Shown: one piece after another, positions 47,014 through 56,350 of the stretch | Numbering within the stretch: position 1 is the stretch's first letter | How the letters are laid out: each line of letters starts with the position of its first letter | From: Leptospira dzoumogneensis | GTDB taxonomy: Bacteria; Spirochaetota; Leptospiria; Leptospirales; Leptospiraceae | DNA length: 64,000 nt | Assembly (NCBI RefSeq): GCF_004770895.1 | Contig: NZ_RQHS01000005.1 | Coordinates: forward strand, 828,656-892,655 | Reading direction: 5' to 3' | Notes under the pieces: generated by a model | What the model was told of the DNA's origin: nothing | Seen by the model: the letters and a program-made list of their open reading frames with translations, nothing else | Databases searched by the model: none | Program-made: the position numbers and the translations under genes

Positions 47014-47880
47014 ATGGCGACTTTGACAAAAAGAAAGGCCCAAAATTCTCCCGGACAGATCTATGTGGATTCCAGTTGTATCGATTGTGAAACCTGCAGG
47101 ATCTTAGCCTCGGATATTTTTGGAGAAGACCAAACAGGTTCCTTCGTCAAAAAACAACCCGAAACAGAATCCGAAAAATTCCAAGCCTTACAAGCATTGG
47201 TTGCCTGTCCCACAGCATCTATCGGAACGGAAGATCGTATAGATCTCACAGAAGCAAAATTATCTTTTCCAAAACAGATACAAGACGAGGTATATCATTG
47301 CGGTTTCCATTCTAAGGATTCATTCGGCGCCTTCTCCTATTTGATCATAAGGGAAGAAGGTAACGTACTTGTGGATTCTCCCAGATATATCCCGTCACTT
47401 TCTGAAAAAATAAAAAACCTGGGCGGTATCAAATATCATTTTTTAACACATAGAGACGATGTGGCGGATCATGAAAAATTTCACCGAGATTTCGGGACCC
47501 AAAGGATCATACATGAAGGAGATCTATCCGCGGTTCCAAATGCGGAGATTGTGATCAAAGGAAAAGAACCATTCTCTCTTGGCAAAGATCTATTGATCAT
47601 ACCCGGGCCTGGACATACGAGGGGACATTCTACTCTATTATATAAACATAAATTTCTATTTTCAGGGGACCATCTTGCGTTTGATCCTAAGAGAGAAAAG
47701 CTGATCGCTTTTAGAGGTGCTTGTTGGTATTCTTGGGAAGAACAAACCAAGTCCATGAAGGACTTGGAAAATTATGATTTTGAATGGCTTTTGCCTGGCC
47801 ACGGGCACCCCGCTCATACGGATCGGAAGAGTATGAGCGAGATGCTTAGGTCCTGTGTTCTATGGATGCAAAAACGTTAG
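47014..47880 (+). CDS. Ferredoxin-MBL fold fusion protein
   Basis: 288 residues. An N-terminal single-cluster ferredoxin domain (SCIDCETCR with Cys22, Cys25, Cys28 and later Cys65 in ACPTAS) is joined to an MBL domain. The metal motif reads [13 protein letters not shown] rather than HxHxDH, with later GPGHTRGHS and FSGDHLAF and GHGHPAH. This variant with DD is what I recall for ferredoxin-MBL proteins in plants and bacteria, but function is not established. Converges with the lytic transglycosylase gene, sharing 4 bases of stop codons (TTAG). Confidence 0.85.
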   Translation: MATLTKRKAQNSPGQIYVDSSCIDCETCRILASDIFGEDQTGSFVKKQPETESEKFQALQALVACPTASIGTEDRIDLTEAKLSFPKQIQDEVYHCGFHSKDSFGAFSYLIIREEGNVLVDSPRYIPSLSEKIKNLGGIKYHFLTHRDDVADHEKFHRDFGTQRIIHEGDLSAVPNAEIVIKGKEPFSLGKDLLIIPGPGHTRGHSTLLYKHKFLFSGDHLAFDPKREKLIAFRGACWYSWEEQTKSMKDLENYDFEWLLPGHGHPAHTDRKSMSEMLRSCVLWMQKR

Positions 47881-48506
47881 AATGATTCCCTGCTTCCTAA
47901 ATATTCTTCCTGTCCCGAGAATACACTCTCTGCATAGGCAGGAACTCCTCCCCATTTTTTAACCGCTCCCGGTCCCGCGTTATAGGCGAGAAGAGCCAAA
48001 CGAAGATTTCCTTCGTGAGTTTCTAAAAGATGGTTCAGATAAGAGACTCCAAGATGGATATTTGTCTCCGGTTCCAGTAGATCTTGTTTTTTGATATGTT
48101 TTCCTTCCCAGGATGCGATCCAGGATCCGGTCCCAGGCATGATCTGCATAAGTCCCAGTGCATTCTTCTTGGATCTTGCTTTTCGGTAGAATTCAGACTC
48201 TGTTTTGATGATCCCGAGAAGTAACCCTGCCTTCTCCCCTTTTTGGCAATAAACTCCGCAGGCGCTATTATTGATCCTTTCTGATTCTTTTTCTACGGTT
48301 AAGGATAGAAGTTCCAGCTCCGTTTCCGTCAGGCTTGGTCTCTCGGAGCGAATGTATTCTTTGATTTGAGTGGATTCTGGAAGGGAGTTCCTACCAGGAG
48401 CGCTCTTTCCGATCAGGGAACCCGCGATTGGGGCTACAAATGATTGGTAGAGCAGTGGTAATGAGGCGATGAATATGTATCTTTTTCTAACTTTAGGCTG
48501 GAGCAT
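47877..48506 (-). CDS. Lytic transglycosylase (SLT domain)
   Basis: 209 residues. A short hydrophobic N-terminus ([20 protein letters not shown]) may be a signal or anchor. The SLT domain has catalytic Glu103 in [11 protein letters not shown], then [14 protein letters not shown] and [18 protein letters not shown], the three classical motifs. It cleaves peptidoglycan to form 1,6-anhydro ends. A strong AAGGAG ribosome site precedes the ATG and a perfect palindrome lies 18-34 bases upstream. Confidence 0.9.
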   Translation of the reverse strand: MLQPKVRKRYIFIASLPLLYQSFVAPIAGSLIGKSAPGRNSLPESTQIKEYIRSERPSLTETELELLSLTVEKESERINNSACGVYCQKGEKAGLLLGIIKTESEFYRKARSKKNALGLMQIMPGTGSWIASWEGKHIKKQDLLEPETNIHLGVSYLNHLLETHEGNLRLALLAYNAGPGAVKKWGGVPAYAESVFSGQEEYLGSRESF

Positions 48507-48523
48507 TCTCCTTGCCTCCTCTT

Positions 48524-48540
48524 ATGGTGCATTGCACCAT
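48524..48540. promoter_or_regulatory. Perfect palindrome upstream of the lytic transglycosylase
   Basis: ATGGTGCA-T-TGCACCAT (17 bases, 8-base arms) lies 18 bases before the slt-type ATG. The symmetry, short spacer and position suit a dimeric repressor operator or a hairpin in the 5' mRNA. No regulator family was matched. Confidence 0.45.
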
Positions 48541-49218
48541 CTATGACCAGTCTTTTTGCGGCGCACTACGGGCCAAGCAAAAAACCGTCCGATTTTTGGA
48601 GTTTGGGAAAAAAAGTCGGGTTTTTGAGGGAGCATCTGGCCCTTAAGAAATTGGAAGCAGATCGGCGAAGAAGCATCGGAAACAATTTTCATTTTGGAGT
48701 TATTTCCAAAAGAATAACTCTCATTCTTTCACTCTAGTTTTTTCTATTCTTCTCTATACATATTTGAGTTACTTGCGAGACCTTCTCAACTATAGGCAAT
48801 TGGAAAAAAATTTCCAAGAGAAGAGTAAATCTTTCGGTATAAAAAATTTCAAAACATAGATCGGAACGTTTAGAAGAAGTTTGGAAATAAATTTACTAAC
48901 CTAAAATGAGTATTTGTATTTGCGTTCCCTTCTCAAAACGATTCTCAAACCGAAATAAATATAACATTCGATTTATTTAATATAATTTTCTAAAAATAAA
49001 ATTTTTGATGCAAATTTTTGTAACTGCTTCGTCATAATATTTAGAACCGGGGATTTGTTGAGCAAACAAACCTGACTAAAAAAGAAAAACTCATTCGCGA
49101 TGATCGATCCCGCGATAGAGAAAATTTAAAGATACATTACAAAAAGCTAAATCCGTATTCGTCGGATCCGTTTTCTAAAAACAAAAATTCTGAAACGGAT
49201 ATTTTCTGGGGAAAAATA
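48541..49218. other. AT-rich non-coding stretch with two hairpins
   Basis: No convincing gene. An open frame of 64 codons at 48543-48737 lacks a recognisable product. GAGTTATT (48697-48704) pairs with AATAACTC (48713-48720), followed 17 bases on by TAGTTTTTTC, a possible end of a small RNA from the plus strand. TCGCG/CGCGA (49095-49115) encloses GATCGATC. The last part probably contains the promoter of the metalloprotease gene. Confidence 0.4.
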
Positions 49219-49950
49219 ATGAAGGTATCTTTAGCTCTATCCGTACTATGCCTTATTACATTTTCGCAATGTACCCAAATGGGAAATCCTTCCAGTGATC
49301 TCACTTGGGAGGAAAAACAACTTCTCTGGATCGCATACGGAGAAGAAATGAAAGGCGGACTACAACTTACAAAAGCGGCGGCCCAAAAATGGGGTCTCGG
49401 CATAGATGTCTATCCTGCTAAGACAAGAGTGGATAGAATGAGAAACACGATCGCATTTACGGAATCGGGTAAATGTCATGTAGAAGGGATCTCGCAAAAA
49501 AACGCAAAGGACTGTCAGCTATTCTCTTCTAATCCGTTTTATCTGGCAGCTTGTTCCATCAGCGCAACTACTAGTATAGAAAACAGCGTCATTTTTATTT
49601 TTAAAGACAGGATCAAAGCGACTGCGGACGCGATGAGAATGGAAGGAAGCACCATAGACGCGAAAGAATATATAATCGCGACCGTTGCTCACGAAGTAGG
49701 GCATTGTCTTGGGTTACAACATTCTCAAGATCCTAAAGATCTGATGTTCCCTATGTTGACCGGAAACGTATTCGAACCGAGCAGAACTGAAATGCATGCC
49801 GCACAAGCTTTGTATGATACTTCTATGCCGCCCGGTTCGATAGACGAATCTAATCTATATACGAAACAATCGGACTTTACTTACTTAAAACAATATACCG
49901 TACCTTCGTTTGCGGTATTCGGAAATATAAATATGGAAGAGGAAGACTGA
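49219..49950 (+). CDS. Zinc metalloprotease lipoprotein (metzincin, M10-like)
   Basis: 243 residues. Lipobox ITFSQC (Cys18) follows a hydrophobic signal. The zinc site AHEVGHCLGLQHS gives His158, Glu159, His162 and His168 with the metzincin Gly, and DLMFPM supplies the Met-turn (Met176). Mature protein also has three or more Cys before the site, possibly disulfides. It should be anchored at the cell envelope or surface and cleave proteins there, perhaps host or self substrates; target unknown. A 3' inverted repeat and strong terminator follow. Confidence 0.88.
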   Translation: MKVSLALSVLCLITFSQCTQMGNPSSDLTWEEKQLLWIAYGEEMKGGLQLTKAAAQKWGLGIDVYPAKTRVDRMRNTIAFTESGKCHVEGISQKNAKDCQLFSSNPFYLAACSISATTSIENSVIFIFKDRIKATADAMRMEGSTIDAKEYIIATVAHEVGHCLGLQHSQDPKDLMFPMLTGNVFEPSRTEMHAAQALYDTSMPPGSIDESNLYTKQSDFTYLKQYTVPSFAVFGNINMEEED

Positions 49951-49984
49951 TAACCCCAGAACGGTAAAACCGATCAGTCTTCCT
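49940..49984 (+). repeat. 12-bp inverted repeat over the metalloprotease stop codon
   Basis: AGGAAGACTGAT (49940-49951) and ATCAGTCTTCCT (49973-49984) are exact complements; within the loop CGGT/ACCG (49962-49972) forms an inner stem. The TGA stop lies in the left arm. It precedes the terminator by 20 bases and could protect the mRNA 3' end or form a two-part terminator. Confidence 0.55.
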
Positions 49985-50004
49985 ATGGTGCGGATCGAAG
50001 ATTG

Positions 50005-50031
50005 CCGGGGATTAAACTCCCCGGTTTTTTT
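50005..50031 (+). terminator. Intrinsic terminator of the metalloprotease transcript
   Basis: CCGGGG (50005-50010), loop ATTAAACT, CCCCGG (50019-50024) and a run of seven Ts. Classical form. The hairpin overlaps the last codons and stop of the convergent pepA gene (stop at 50012-50014), so the two mRNAs overlap at the 3' ends. Confidence 0.85.
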
Positions 50032-51505
50032 CTAATTTTTCGGCCAAGTCTACAAGTAGTCTTACACCGTATCCGCTTGGCCCGTTACCTATTTGGGTTC
50101 CGGATGCTTTTTTTCTCCAAGCAGTTCCTGCGATATCAATATGGGCCCAGTCAATTCCTGAATCCACAAAACGTTCCAGGTATTTTGCGGCAGAAAGGCT
50201 TCCACCAGGGCGTCCTGCGATATTACGTAAATCAGCTATATCACTCTTTAGATCTTCGCCGTATTCTTCCCATAAAGGCAGATTCCAGGTCCTTTCATCG
50301 GAAGAAGTAGAAGCCTCGTCCAAAAGTCCACGAAGCTTATCTGAATTACTCATAACTCCTGCAGCCTCATGACCTAAGGAGATGATGATCGCTCCAGTTA
50401 AAGTGGCGAGATCCACCATATAGTCCGGTTTGTATTTTTTCCCGATATAAGAAAGAACATCTCCCAAAACGAGACGGCCTTCTGCGTCCGTGTTTTGTAC
50501 TTCTACAGTGAGACCGTTATGAGCGGTGTAAACGTCTCCCGGTTTTAAAGCGGCGGCATCCGGCATATTTTCCGCAACTCCAATCGCCGCAATTACCGGA
50601 ACAGAAATGCCTAATTCTGCGATCGCACCGATCGCATGGATCACTGCAGCAGCACCGCACATATCATATTTCATTTCATGCATGTCTTGTGCAGGTTTGA
50701 TACTGATCCCGCCCGAATCGAATGTAAGACCTTTTCCGATCAGTGCTAATTTCTTTTTGGATTTTGCCTTAGGAGGATTATATTCCAGAACGATCATCTT
50801 AGGTTTTTTGTCGGAACCTTGGGAAACGGCGAGAATTCCACCCATCTTTTCTTTTTTAAGCTGGGGTTCGTCCATCACAGTGATCTTTAGTCCTGCTTCT
50901 TTTGCGATCTCTTTGGAACGAGAAACAAATTCTTCCGGAGTGAAATGATTTGCAGGAAGATGAGCGATATATCTGGCACCGTTCACATATTTACTGACCG
51001 CTCTGGATTTATCCAAACCCGTTTTAGCGGATTTTTCTGCATTAGGATCTTCTAATACAAAACTTACATTTCCGAATTTATTCTTTTTCTCTTTAAAATC
51101 TTTTGTAAGAACATTGATAGGAAATGCACCTAGATCGATTGAATTTGCGATCTGATACACTAAAGAAGAAGTAGAAAGAGTTTTGGTCAAAAATCTTGTG
51201 AGTTTGATCTCCAATCCCACCGAATCCCATTTGCGAAGTTTTTCCCCTATGCTCAAGAAAATTTGGGCTACGGAACGAATGCTGACCTTGTTGGAATTCC
51301 CCAAGCCCAGATAGATAATTCTTTCCGATTCATCTATAAAACTTTGTCCTGATTCTGCGGAGAATATCCCGGAACGGATCTGGTCGGAAAATTTGGTCTC
51401 TAATTCTTTAGGAAGATTGTCTTTTGTAACGGGGATTACTTTATAAATATTTTTGGAAGTGTTCTTCCCGATACTAAAATTGATTTTTGATCTTTCTATC
51501 TTCAT
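50012..51505 (-). CDS. pepA: Leucyl aminopeptidase (M17)
   Basis: 497 residues. N-terminal regulatory domain and M17 catalytic domain with [40 protein letters not shown] and VDLATLTGA, the metal ligands and catalytic Lys/Arg region. It removes N-terminal residues from peptides in the cytoplasm; some members also bind DNA. The ATG overlaps the stop of bcp by 4 bases, so the two are one operon. The 3' end overlaps the opposite-strand terminator. Confidence 0.95.
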   Translation of the reverse strand: MKIERSKINFSIGKNTSKNIYKVIPVTKDNLPKELETKFSDQIRSGIFSAESGQSFIDESERIIYLGLGNSNKVSIRSVAQIFLSIGEKLRKWDSVGLEIKLTRFLTKTLSTSSLVYQIANSIDLGAFPINVLTKDFKEKKNKFGNVSFVLEDPNAEKSAKTGLDKSRAVSKYVNGARYIAHLPANHFTPEEFVSRSKEIAKEAGLKITVMDEPQLKKEKMGGILAVSQGSDKKPKMIVLEYNPPKAKSKKKLALIGKGLTFDSGGISIKPAQDMHEMKYDMCGAAAVIHAIGAIAELGISVPVIAAIGVAENMPDAAALKPGDVYTAHNGLTVEVQNTDAEGRLVLGDVLSYIGKKYKPDYMVDLATLTGAIIISLGHEAAGVMSNSDKLRGLLDEASTSSDERTWNLPLWEEYGEDLKSDIADLRNIAGRPGGSLSAAKYLERFVDSGIDWAHIDIAGTAWRKKASGTQIGNGPSGYGVRLLVDLAEKLEKNRGV

Positions 51506-51981
51506 TTTTTGTCCAACGCCTTGATATCTCCGAGTATCTCATCCACGTGACCTTTCACGCTTACCTTCGGATAAACTTTCAAAATTTTCAGATCTGTTCC
51601 GATCAGGAATGTGGTCCTAAGGATCCCCATAAATTCTCTTCCCATAAATTTTTTCAACTGCCAGACTCCGTAAGCCTCGCAGATACTTCCGTCCTCGTCG
51701 GAGAGAAGAGTAAAATTGAGTTCTTGTTTTTCTATAAATTTCTGGTGGGACTTAACCGAATCTTTTGAGACACCAACTACGTTATAACCTTCCTTTTTCA
51801 GTCTCGCGAAATTATCTCTAAAATCACAGGCCTCAGTAGTGCAGCCTGGGGTTTGGTCCTTAGGATAAAAATATAATACCAAACCTTTTTTTCCGGCCAG
51901 ATCCTTGAGAGAGACCTTTTCCCCGTCTTGGTTCAGGGTCGTAAAACTAGGGGCCTTGGACCCCGCTTTTAAAGTACTCAT
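51502..51981 (-). CDS. bcp: Thioredoxin-dependent peroxiredoxin (BCP/PrxQ type)
   Basis: 159 residues. Peroxidatic Cys47 and probable resolving Cys52 in [16 protein letters not shown], five residues apart as in BCP/PrxQ enzymes, plus the thioredoxin-fold block [10 protein letters not shown]. It reduces hydroperoxides. First gene of the bcp-pepA operon, divergent from the TPR-like protein gene. Pathogenic leptospires face oxidative stress, so stress regulation is possible, but no PerR box was recognised. Confidence 0.93.
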   Translation of the reverse strand: MSTLKAGSKAPSFTTLNQDGEKVSLKDLAGKKGLVLYFYPKDQTPGCTTEACDFRDNFARLKKEGYNVVGVSKDSVKSHQKFIEKQELNFTLLSDEDGSICEAYGVWQLKKFMGREFMGILRTTFLIGTDLKILKVYPKVSVKGHVDEILGDIKALDKK

Positions 51982-52103
51982 ACAAAGACAAATGATGGGG
52001 GACTCTGCTTCTATTCAAGATTTTTTGTTTCGTTTCCGTTTTTGGCAGGGAAGAAGAAGGTAAAAAGCCTTGCGAAATTGGAAAACCTGACGATAGTAAA
52101 AGT

Positions 52104-52478
52104 ATGGATCCTAAAGAAAGAATGGAACTGATCCGTCAGGGAAATCAGGCCTTCAACGAAGGTGATATCCGAAAGGCCAGGGAATGTTTTCTGAAAACGG
52201 AATACAAGGACGGGCTAATTCGTTTAGGAGACCATTTCATGTTCGAAAAAAAACTTCCGATCCTCGCCTACGGTTATTATAAGAAGGCGGGTTATCAGAG
52301 AAGGATAGACGAAATTTTCCAAAGAATGTTATGGGCACTTTCCCAATGGATCGGACCCGATAAGTTCAAAAATCCAGAACCCGAAAGAAAGGCTCCGGAT
52401 CCGGAAGATTTTGTGGTCCATCCGATCTTAAGACAAACCGCCTTGGACATACTCAAGAAAAACGGAATGTCTATCTAA
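52104..52478 (+). CDS. Small TPR-like protein of unknown function
   Basis: 124 residues, cytoplasmic. MELIRQGNQAFNEGDIRKARECFLKT looks like one TPR motif (G at position 8, A at 20 and so on), followed by KKLPILAYGYYKKAGYQRRIDE, a second helical hairpin. The C-terminus has a Pro/Glu/Lys linker and a final helix. No enzymatic motif. Divergent from bcp. Family not named with confidence. Confidence 0.65.
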   Translation: MDPKERMELIRQGNQAFNEGDIRKARECFLKTEYKDGLIRLGDHFMFEKKLPILAYGYYKKAGYQRRIDEIFQRMLWALSQWIGPDKFKNPEPERKAPDPEDFVVHPILRQTALDILKKNGMSI

Positions 52479-52500
52479 GAGTTATTCACTTTTATGTGGA

Positions 52501-53325
52501 TCAGCTTCTTCCTTTAAAGTTTTCCATCGTATTATAAACTCCGAAAATTTTATCTGCAAGCCAGTCGAACACCGAAATCGGAAGTATTCCTTTGAGAGCA
52601 TTAGAAAGATAAATTGTCCAAGGCAAAAGTAATCTAGGTTTTCCTTTTTTCATCGCATTCCAGACTTTTGACGTCACATATTTAGGAGAAAGTATAGGAG
52701 TGAATAACATCCCTTTTACCCCCTCAAACATTCCCGTTGAAATATAGGCAGGATTTACAGTCGTTACCTTTACATGGTCGAAACCCGATTGGAGTAATTC
52801 CAATCTTAAGGAGTCGCTCCATCCAGTCTCTGCCCACTTGGAGGCGCAATACACACTCATTTTTGGATTCGAGATCAGACCTGCCGCTGAAGAAATGTTT
52901 ACGATCCTGAAATCTCCTGATTGGTCGGATAACATTTTAGGCAGTAAAAATCTAGTCAAATACATTGGACCTAAAACGTTAACCGACATTGTTTTCTCTA
53001 TATCGGATTTAGGATCATGTTCCCAGAAATACTTTCCTCTTACGATACCTGCGTTGTTTATGATTATATCGATGCCACCCAGTTCGGATTCGATCTTAGA
53101 AGATGCCTGCCGAATCTTTTCGAGATCGGAGACATCTATAACTTCTGTAAGAATTTTTGTAGTATCCGATTTTAATTCCTTTGCGGCAAGACTCAGAGCT
53201 TCCGAATTTAGGTCCCAGAGAACTATTGCCGATGCCTTTTCTTGCACGGAAAGTTCAGCGTAAATTTTTCCCATTCCCATTGCGGCACCGGTGATCAATA
53301 TTCTCTTTCCCTTTACGGTTTTCAT
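52501..53325 (-). CDS. Short-chain dehydrogenase/reductase (SDR)
   Basis: 274 residues from the ATG at 53325 (AAGGA upstream); an earlier start would add 21 basic residues. Cofactor loop ILITGAAMGMGKIYAEL (TGxxxGxG), IIINNAGIVRG, Ser in NISSAAGLI, and YCASKWAETGW (YxxxK). The C-terminus carries a hydrophobic helix (LLPWTIYLSNALKGILPI), so it may be membrane-associated as in some lipid-modifying SDRs. Substrate unknown. Confidence 0.92.
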   Translation of the reverse strand: MKTVKGKRILITGAAMGMGKIYAELSVQEKASAIVLWDLNSEALSLAAKELKSDTTKILTEVIDVSDLEKIRQASSKIESELGGIDIIINNAGIVRGKYFWEHDPKSDIEKTMSVNVLGPMYLTRFLLPKMLSDQSGDFRIVNISSAAGLISNPKMSVYCASKWAETGWSDSLRLELLQSGFDHVKVTTVNPAYISTGMFEGVKGMLFTPILSPKYVTSKVWNAMKKGKPRLLLPWTIYLSNALKGILPISVFDWLADKIFGVYNTMENFKGRS

Positions 53326-53506
53326 ATTATTCCTTGGAGATCGTAAGTTTGTATTGGATCTTCTCTTTAAAATTCGTTTCGTCTTCACATTTTAGGAATA
53401 AGTTTTCTGAGAAATATCAACAATTATTAATGTCTTCGAAAAGGTTTGAACCATTGACAAAACCGTATTAAATGTTCCTTTTTAGCTACAGCGGTAGGTA
53501 AGATTT

Positions 53507-53755
53507 ATGAATTGGTCGATTCTTTCGATTTTTATGATGGTGCTTGGTGTTTCGGTTTACGCACAAGGAGGCGGTTCTGGCAAACCTAGAATGGGAGGAC
53601 CAGGAAGTCCTTGTTTTGAAGACAGGCAAAAATATTGTAGTGATGTCCCGAAAGGCCAAGGTAGGATACGAGATTGTCTAAAGGAAAACTTGGACAAACT
53701 TTCTCCTGAATGCAAAGAACATTTGGATAAAAGATGGGGAAAGAAAAAATCCTAA
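53507..53755 (+). CDS. Small secreted protein with Cys-rich (FGFR/GLG1-type) repeat
   Basis: 82 residues. A signal peptide (ILSIFMMVLGVSVYAQ) is followed by a Gly-rich stretch and one Cys-rich repeat: Cys36, Cys44, Cys57 and Cys69 with CFEDRQKYCSDV, GRIRDCLKENLDKLSPEC. The layout C-x7-C-x12-C-x11-C matches the GLG1-like Cys_rich_FGFR module as I know it. Probably two disulfides in the periplasm or outside. Role unknown. Confidence 0.75.
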   Translation: MNWSILSIFMMVLGVSVYAQGGGSGKPRMGGPGSPCFEDRQKYCSDVPKGQGRIRDCLKENLDKLSPECKEHLDKRWGKKKS

Positions 53756-53855
53756 ATTTAAAGGACAAAAGAGGATTAAATCCGTTCATTTAGGAAAGAA
53801 TTCTTCTATCTCATTTCAGAGGATTCCGGATCTTGTCGTCTAGAATCCTTTTGAA

Positions 53856-55118
53856 ATGTTTTCCAATAAGATTATATACCCGTTCCTTCTATCCTTAATT
53901 ATTATACTCTTTCCTGGTTGTTTTTTTTCCGGAAACGACAGAAAGAATGACAAAACTACCCAAACAACTCCTCCCGTCGAAAGACTTTATGCTTCTACCT
54001 GGTCCCAAGATTTTTATGCAATGATGAAGTATGTCCATCTTTATGATGAGATCCATCCATTTTTGTATAATTTGGAAGGTGGACGCAGCAATACGGGCCG
54101 TATTCTTTCCGTATGGAAGAAGGATGAAATAGATGAAAGGATCCGTTGGCTAAGGCTCATGTCTCCCAGGACATTGATCATTCCCACGATCTTTCGTTGG
54201 GAAAATGATTTCGAAAAAGTTTCCGATGTGATCGGTCTGAACGGAAACACCAAAGTCAGAGATCTTCATATCCAAAATATTCTGAAAGAAATAGATACAT
54301 ACGGATACGACGGGATCGATATAGACTATGAAGGAATGACCTGCGAGAAGAAGGAAGTATTTCAGGAATTTCTAATACTTCTGCGTGACGAACTGCATAA
54401 AAAAGGGAAAATCCTATCTGTAGCCATCCATCCCAAGACCGTTGCGGAAAAACCTTCCGTCTATCCTTGCAAAGGTTTGAAATCTCCAATACAGGTGGAT
54501 TTTTACGAGGCGTATAGGGGACAGTTAACTCATGATTATGAGTTTTTGGGAAAAGTCGCAGATAAGGTCAAAATTATGGCCTATGAATTGCATCCCCGCA
54601 AACAAGGTTTTCCAGGACCCGGCCCCCAAGCTCCTGATTGGTGGATAGATAAAATTTTAGAATACGCGGTTGCTCGTATCCCGAACGAAAAATTATATAT
54701 GGCGATCCCAACTTACGGATATGACTGGGCATTACATTGTCAGGCGGAGACAAAATCGGTCTATTATTCCAGGGCAAAATGGATCCGGGAAAAAATGGCT
54801 CCTCGCAAAGAAGAGCCCACAGACGTATTAGAAATTTTTAAAACGCAGCCTAAGGCTGCGGATTGGACATATCTCAGGCCTTATTTATACAGACACCAAG
54901 GACATGTATATTCGGATCCTTCTCTATGGTATAGAATGGGTGGTTGTGATCGTGTAGCATTCTATATGAACAGAAGCGCTTTCGAGAAGAAGATGAAAAT
55001 ATTGGATAAGTATAAGATCCGAGGATTTTCTTTCTGGCAATTAATAGAAGATAATGATCCTGAGATCCATAAATATCTGGAAGAAAAATTAGGACCTGAA
55101 CTTTCGGAAGTACATTAA
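53856..55118 (+). CDS. GH18-like glycosidase lipoprotein
   Basis: 420 residues. Lipobox ILFPGC with Cys22. The GH18 catalytic motif is complete in [11 protein letters not shown] (Asp152, Asp155, Asp157, Glu159), after [17 protein letters not shown] and before [11 protein letters not shown] (the beta-6 Tyr region). GH18 members cut chitin or related beta-1,4-linked amino sugars or act on peptidoglycan-like cell wall. The C-terminus has [14 protein letters not shown], the usual final Trp strand. Shares four bases (TTAA) with the convergent acyl-CoA dehydrogenase stop. Confidence 0.85.
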   Translation: MFSNKIIYPFLLSLIIILFPGCFFSGNDRKNDKTTQTTPPVERLYASTWSQDFYAMMKYVHLYDEIHPFLYNLEGGRSNTGRILSVWKKDEIDERIRWLRLMSPRTLIIPTIFRWENDFEKVSDVIGLNGNTKVRDLHIQNILKEIDTYGYDGIDIDYEGMTCEKKEVFQEFLILLRDELHKKGKILSVAIHPKTVAEKPSVYPCKGLKSPIQVDFYEAYRGQLTHDYEFLGKVADKVKIMAYELHPRKQGFPGPGPQAPDWWIDKILEYAVARIPNEKLYMAIPTYGYDWALHCQAETKSVYYSRAKWIREKMAPRKEEPTDVLEIFKTQPKAADWTYLRPYLYRHQGHVYSDPSLWYRMGGCDRVAFYMNRSAFEKKMKILDKYKIRGFSFWQLIEDNDPEIHKYLEEKLGPELSEVH

Positions 55119-56287
55119 GATTCCTTCATGATACTTCCGGAGATGATCAGTTTCTGGATCTCGCTTGTTCCTCCGCCAATCTCTCCCAATCGAGTGTCTC
55201 TGTATAGGCGAGAGACTTTATATTCGTCCATATAACCGGCTCCACCATGGATCTGGACCGCAAGATTCGTAACTTCTCTCGCTGCAGTAGTTGCGAATAA
55301 TTTGCATGCGGCACATTTTCCGGAAAGACTCATGCTTGGTTTCCCTTCCGATTCTATTCTTTCCATTTCCCAGGCAGTATTATAAGTAAGCCATTTTGCC
55401 GCTTCGTACTTGGAATAAATTTCCGCCAGCATGAACGCAACACCTTGGTGTTGGTAAATAGATTTGCCGAAACTTTTGCGGGAAGCGGAAAAAGATTTAG
55501 ATTCATCTAAACATGCCTTCATAACTCCTAAGGAATAAGCCGCTAGAGAAAGTCTTTCCGCGTTAAAGGTTTGCATTGTTTGTCTAAAACCTTTTCCTAA
55601 TTTACCTAAAATATTCTCTTCCGGAACTTCTACATCTTCGAAGAATAATGCTCCGGTAGGAGATGCTTTGAGTCCCATCTTGTCCATGGCGGCCGATCTT
55701 GAGATACCCTTGGAATTCAGATCTACAATAAAATGAGTGAGTCCTTTTTCTTTTCCGGTTTCGTCTTGGGTCCTTGCTAGGACCAAACAATAGTCCGCAT
55801 TGGGTGCATTCGTGATAAAAGTTTTTTGACCCGAGAGAAGATAACGATCCTTTCCTGATTTTTTAGCAAGAGAAGAAAGTCCCGAAACGTCAGAACCTCC
55901 GTCAGGTTCTGTAACTCCTAAGGAACCGATTGTTTTGCCTGAAATAATATTTGGCAGATATTTTTTCTTCTGCTCCGGAGTTCCGAAATGTTTGATCGGA
56001 AGTCCGAATAAACCTGCAGAAGCCCCTGCACTGAAAAAAGTAGAACCGCATGATTCGGAAATGATCTCCATTGCCAAGGTGCTTAAAAAAACTCCAGCAC
56101 CTTGTCCGCCGAATTCCTCTTCATGTAATAGACCTAAATAGCCAGCTTCTCCCAGTTTTAGATAATGAGATCTGGGAAGTTCCTTAGTTTTATCCGCTTC
56201 TTCTGCAAAAGGATGGATCTCCTTTTTACAAAAATTACGAAATGATTCTGTGAACTCTTGTTCATCGGAGCTTAGGCTAAAATCCAT
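55115..56287 (-). CDS. Acyl-CoA dehydrogenase
   Basis: 390 residues, flavin fold throughout: [26 protein letters not shown] and the C-terminal [18 protein letters not shown]. In many short/medium-chain enzymes the catalytic Glu sits before GTSEIQ; here it is Gly, whereas Glu244 in NAERLSLAA lies where isovaleryl- and long-chain enzymes keep their base. So a branched-chain or long-chain substrate is more likely. Downstream partner of the hydratase by 63 bases. Confidence 0.93.
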   Translation of the reverse strand: MDFSLSSDEQEFTESFRNFCKKEIHPFAEEADKTKELPRSHYLKLGEAGYLGLLHEEEFGGQGAGVFLSTLAMEIISESCGSTFFSAGASAGLFGLPIKHFGTPEQKKKYLPNIISGKTIGSLGVTEPDGGSDVSGLSSLAKKSGKDRYLLSGQKTFITNAPNADYCLVLARTQDETGKEKGLTHFIVDLNSKGISRSAAMDKMGLKASPTGALFFEDVEVPEENILGKLGKGFRQTMQTFNAERLSLAAYSLGVMKACLDESKSFSASRKSFGKSIYQHQGVAFMLAEIYSKYEAAKWLTYNTAWEMERIESEGKPSMSLSGKCAACKLFATTAAREVTNLAVQIHGGAGYMDEYKVSRLYRDTRLGEIGGGTSEIQKLIISGSIMKES

Positions 56288-56350
56288 TTATGATCCCTCG
56301 GATCCTGCTAAACTTGAAGAAAGATATACGAAGGCAAGGAATTTAAAATA

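Noticed and set aside
48543..48737. Open frame of 64 codons next to the palindrome
   Set aside because: Starts beside a palindrome, contains a hairpin near the end and has no recognisable product.
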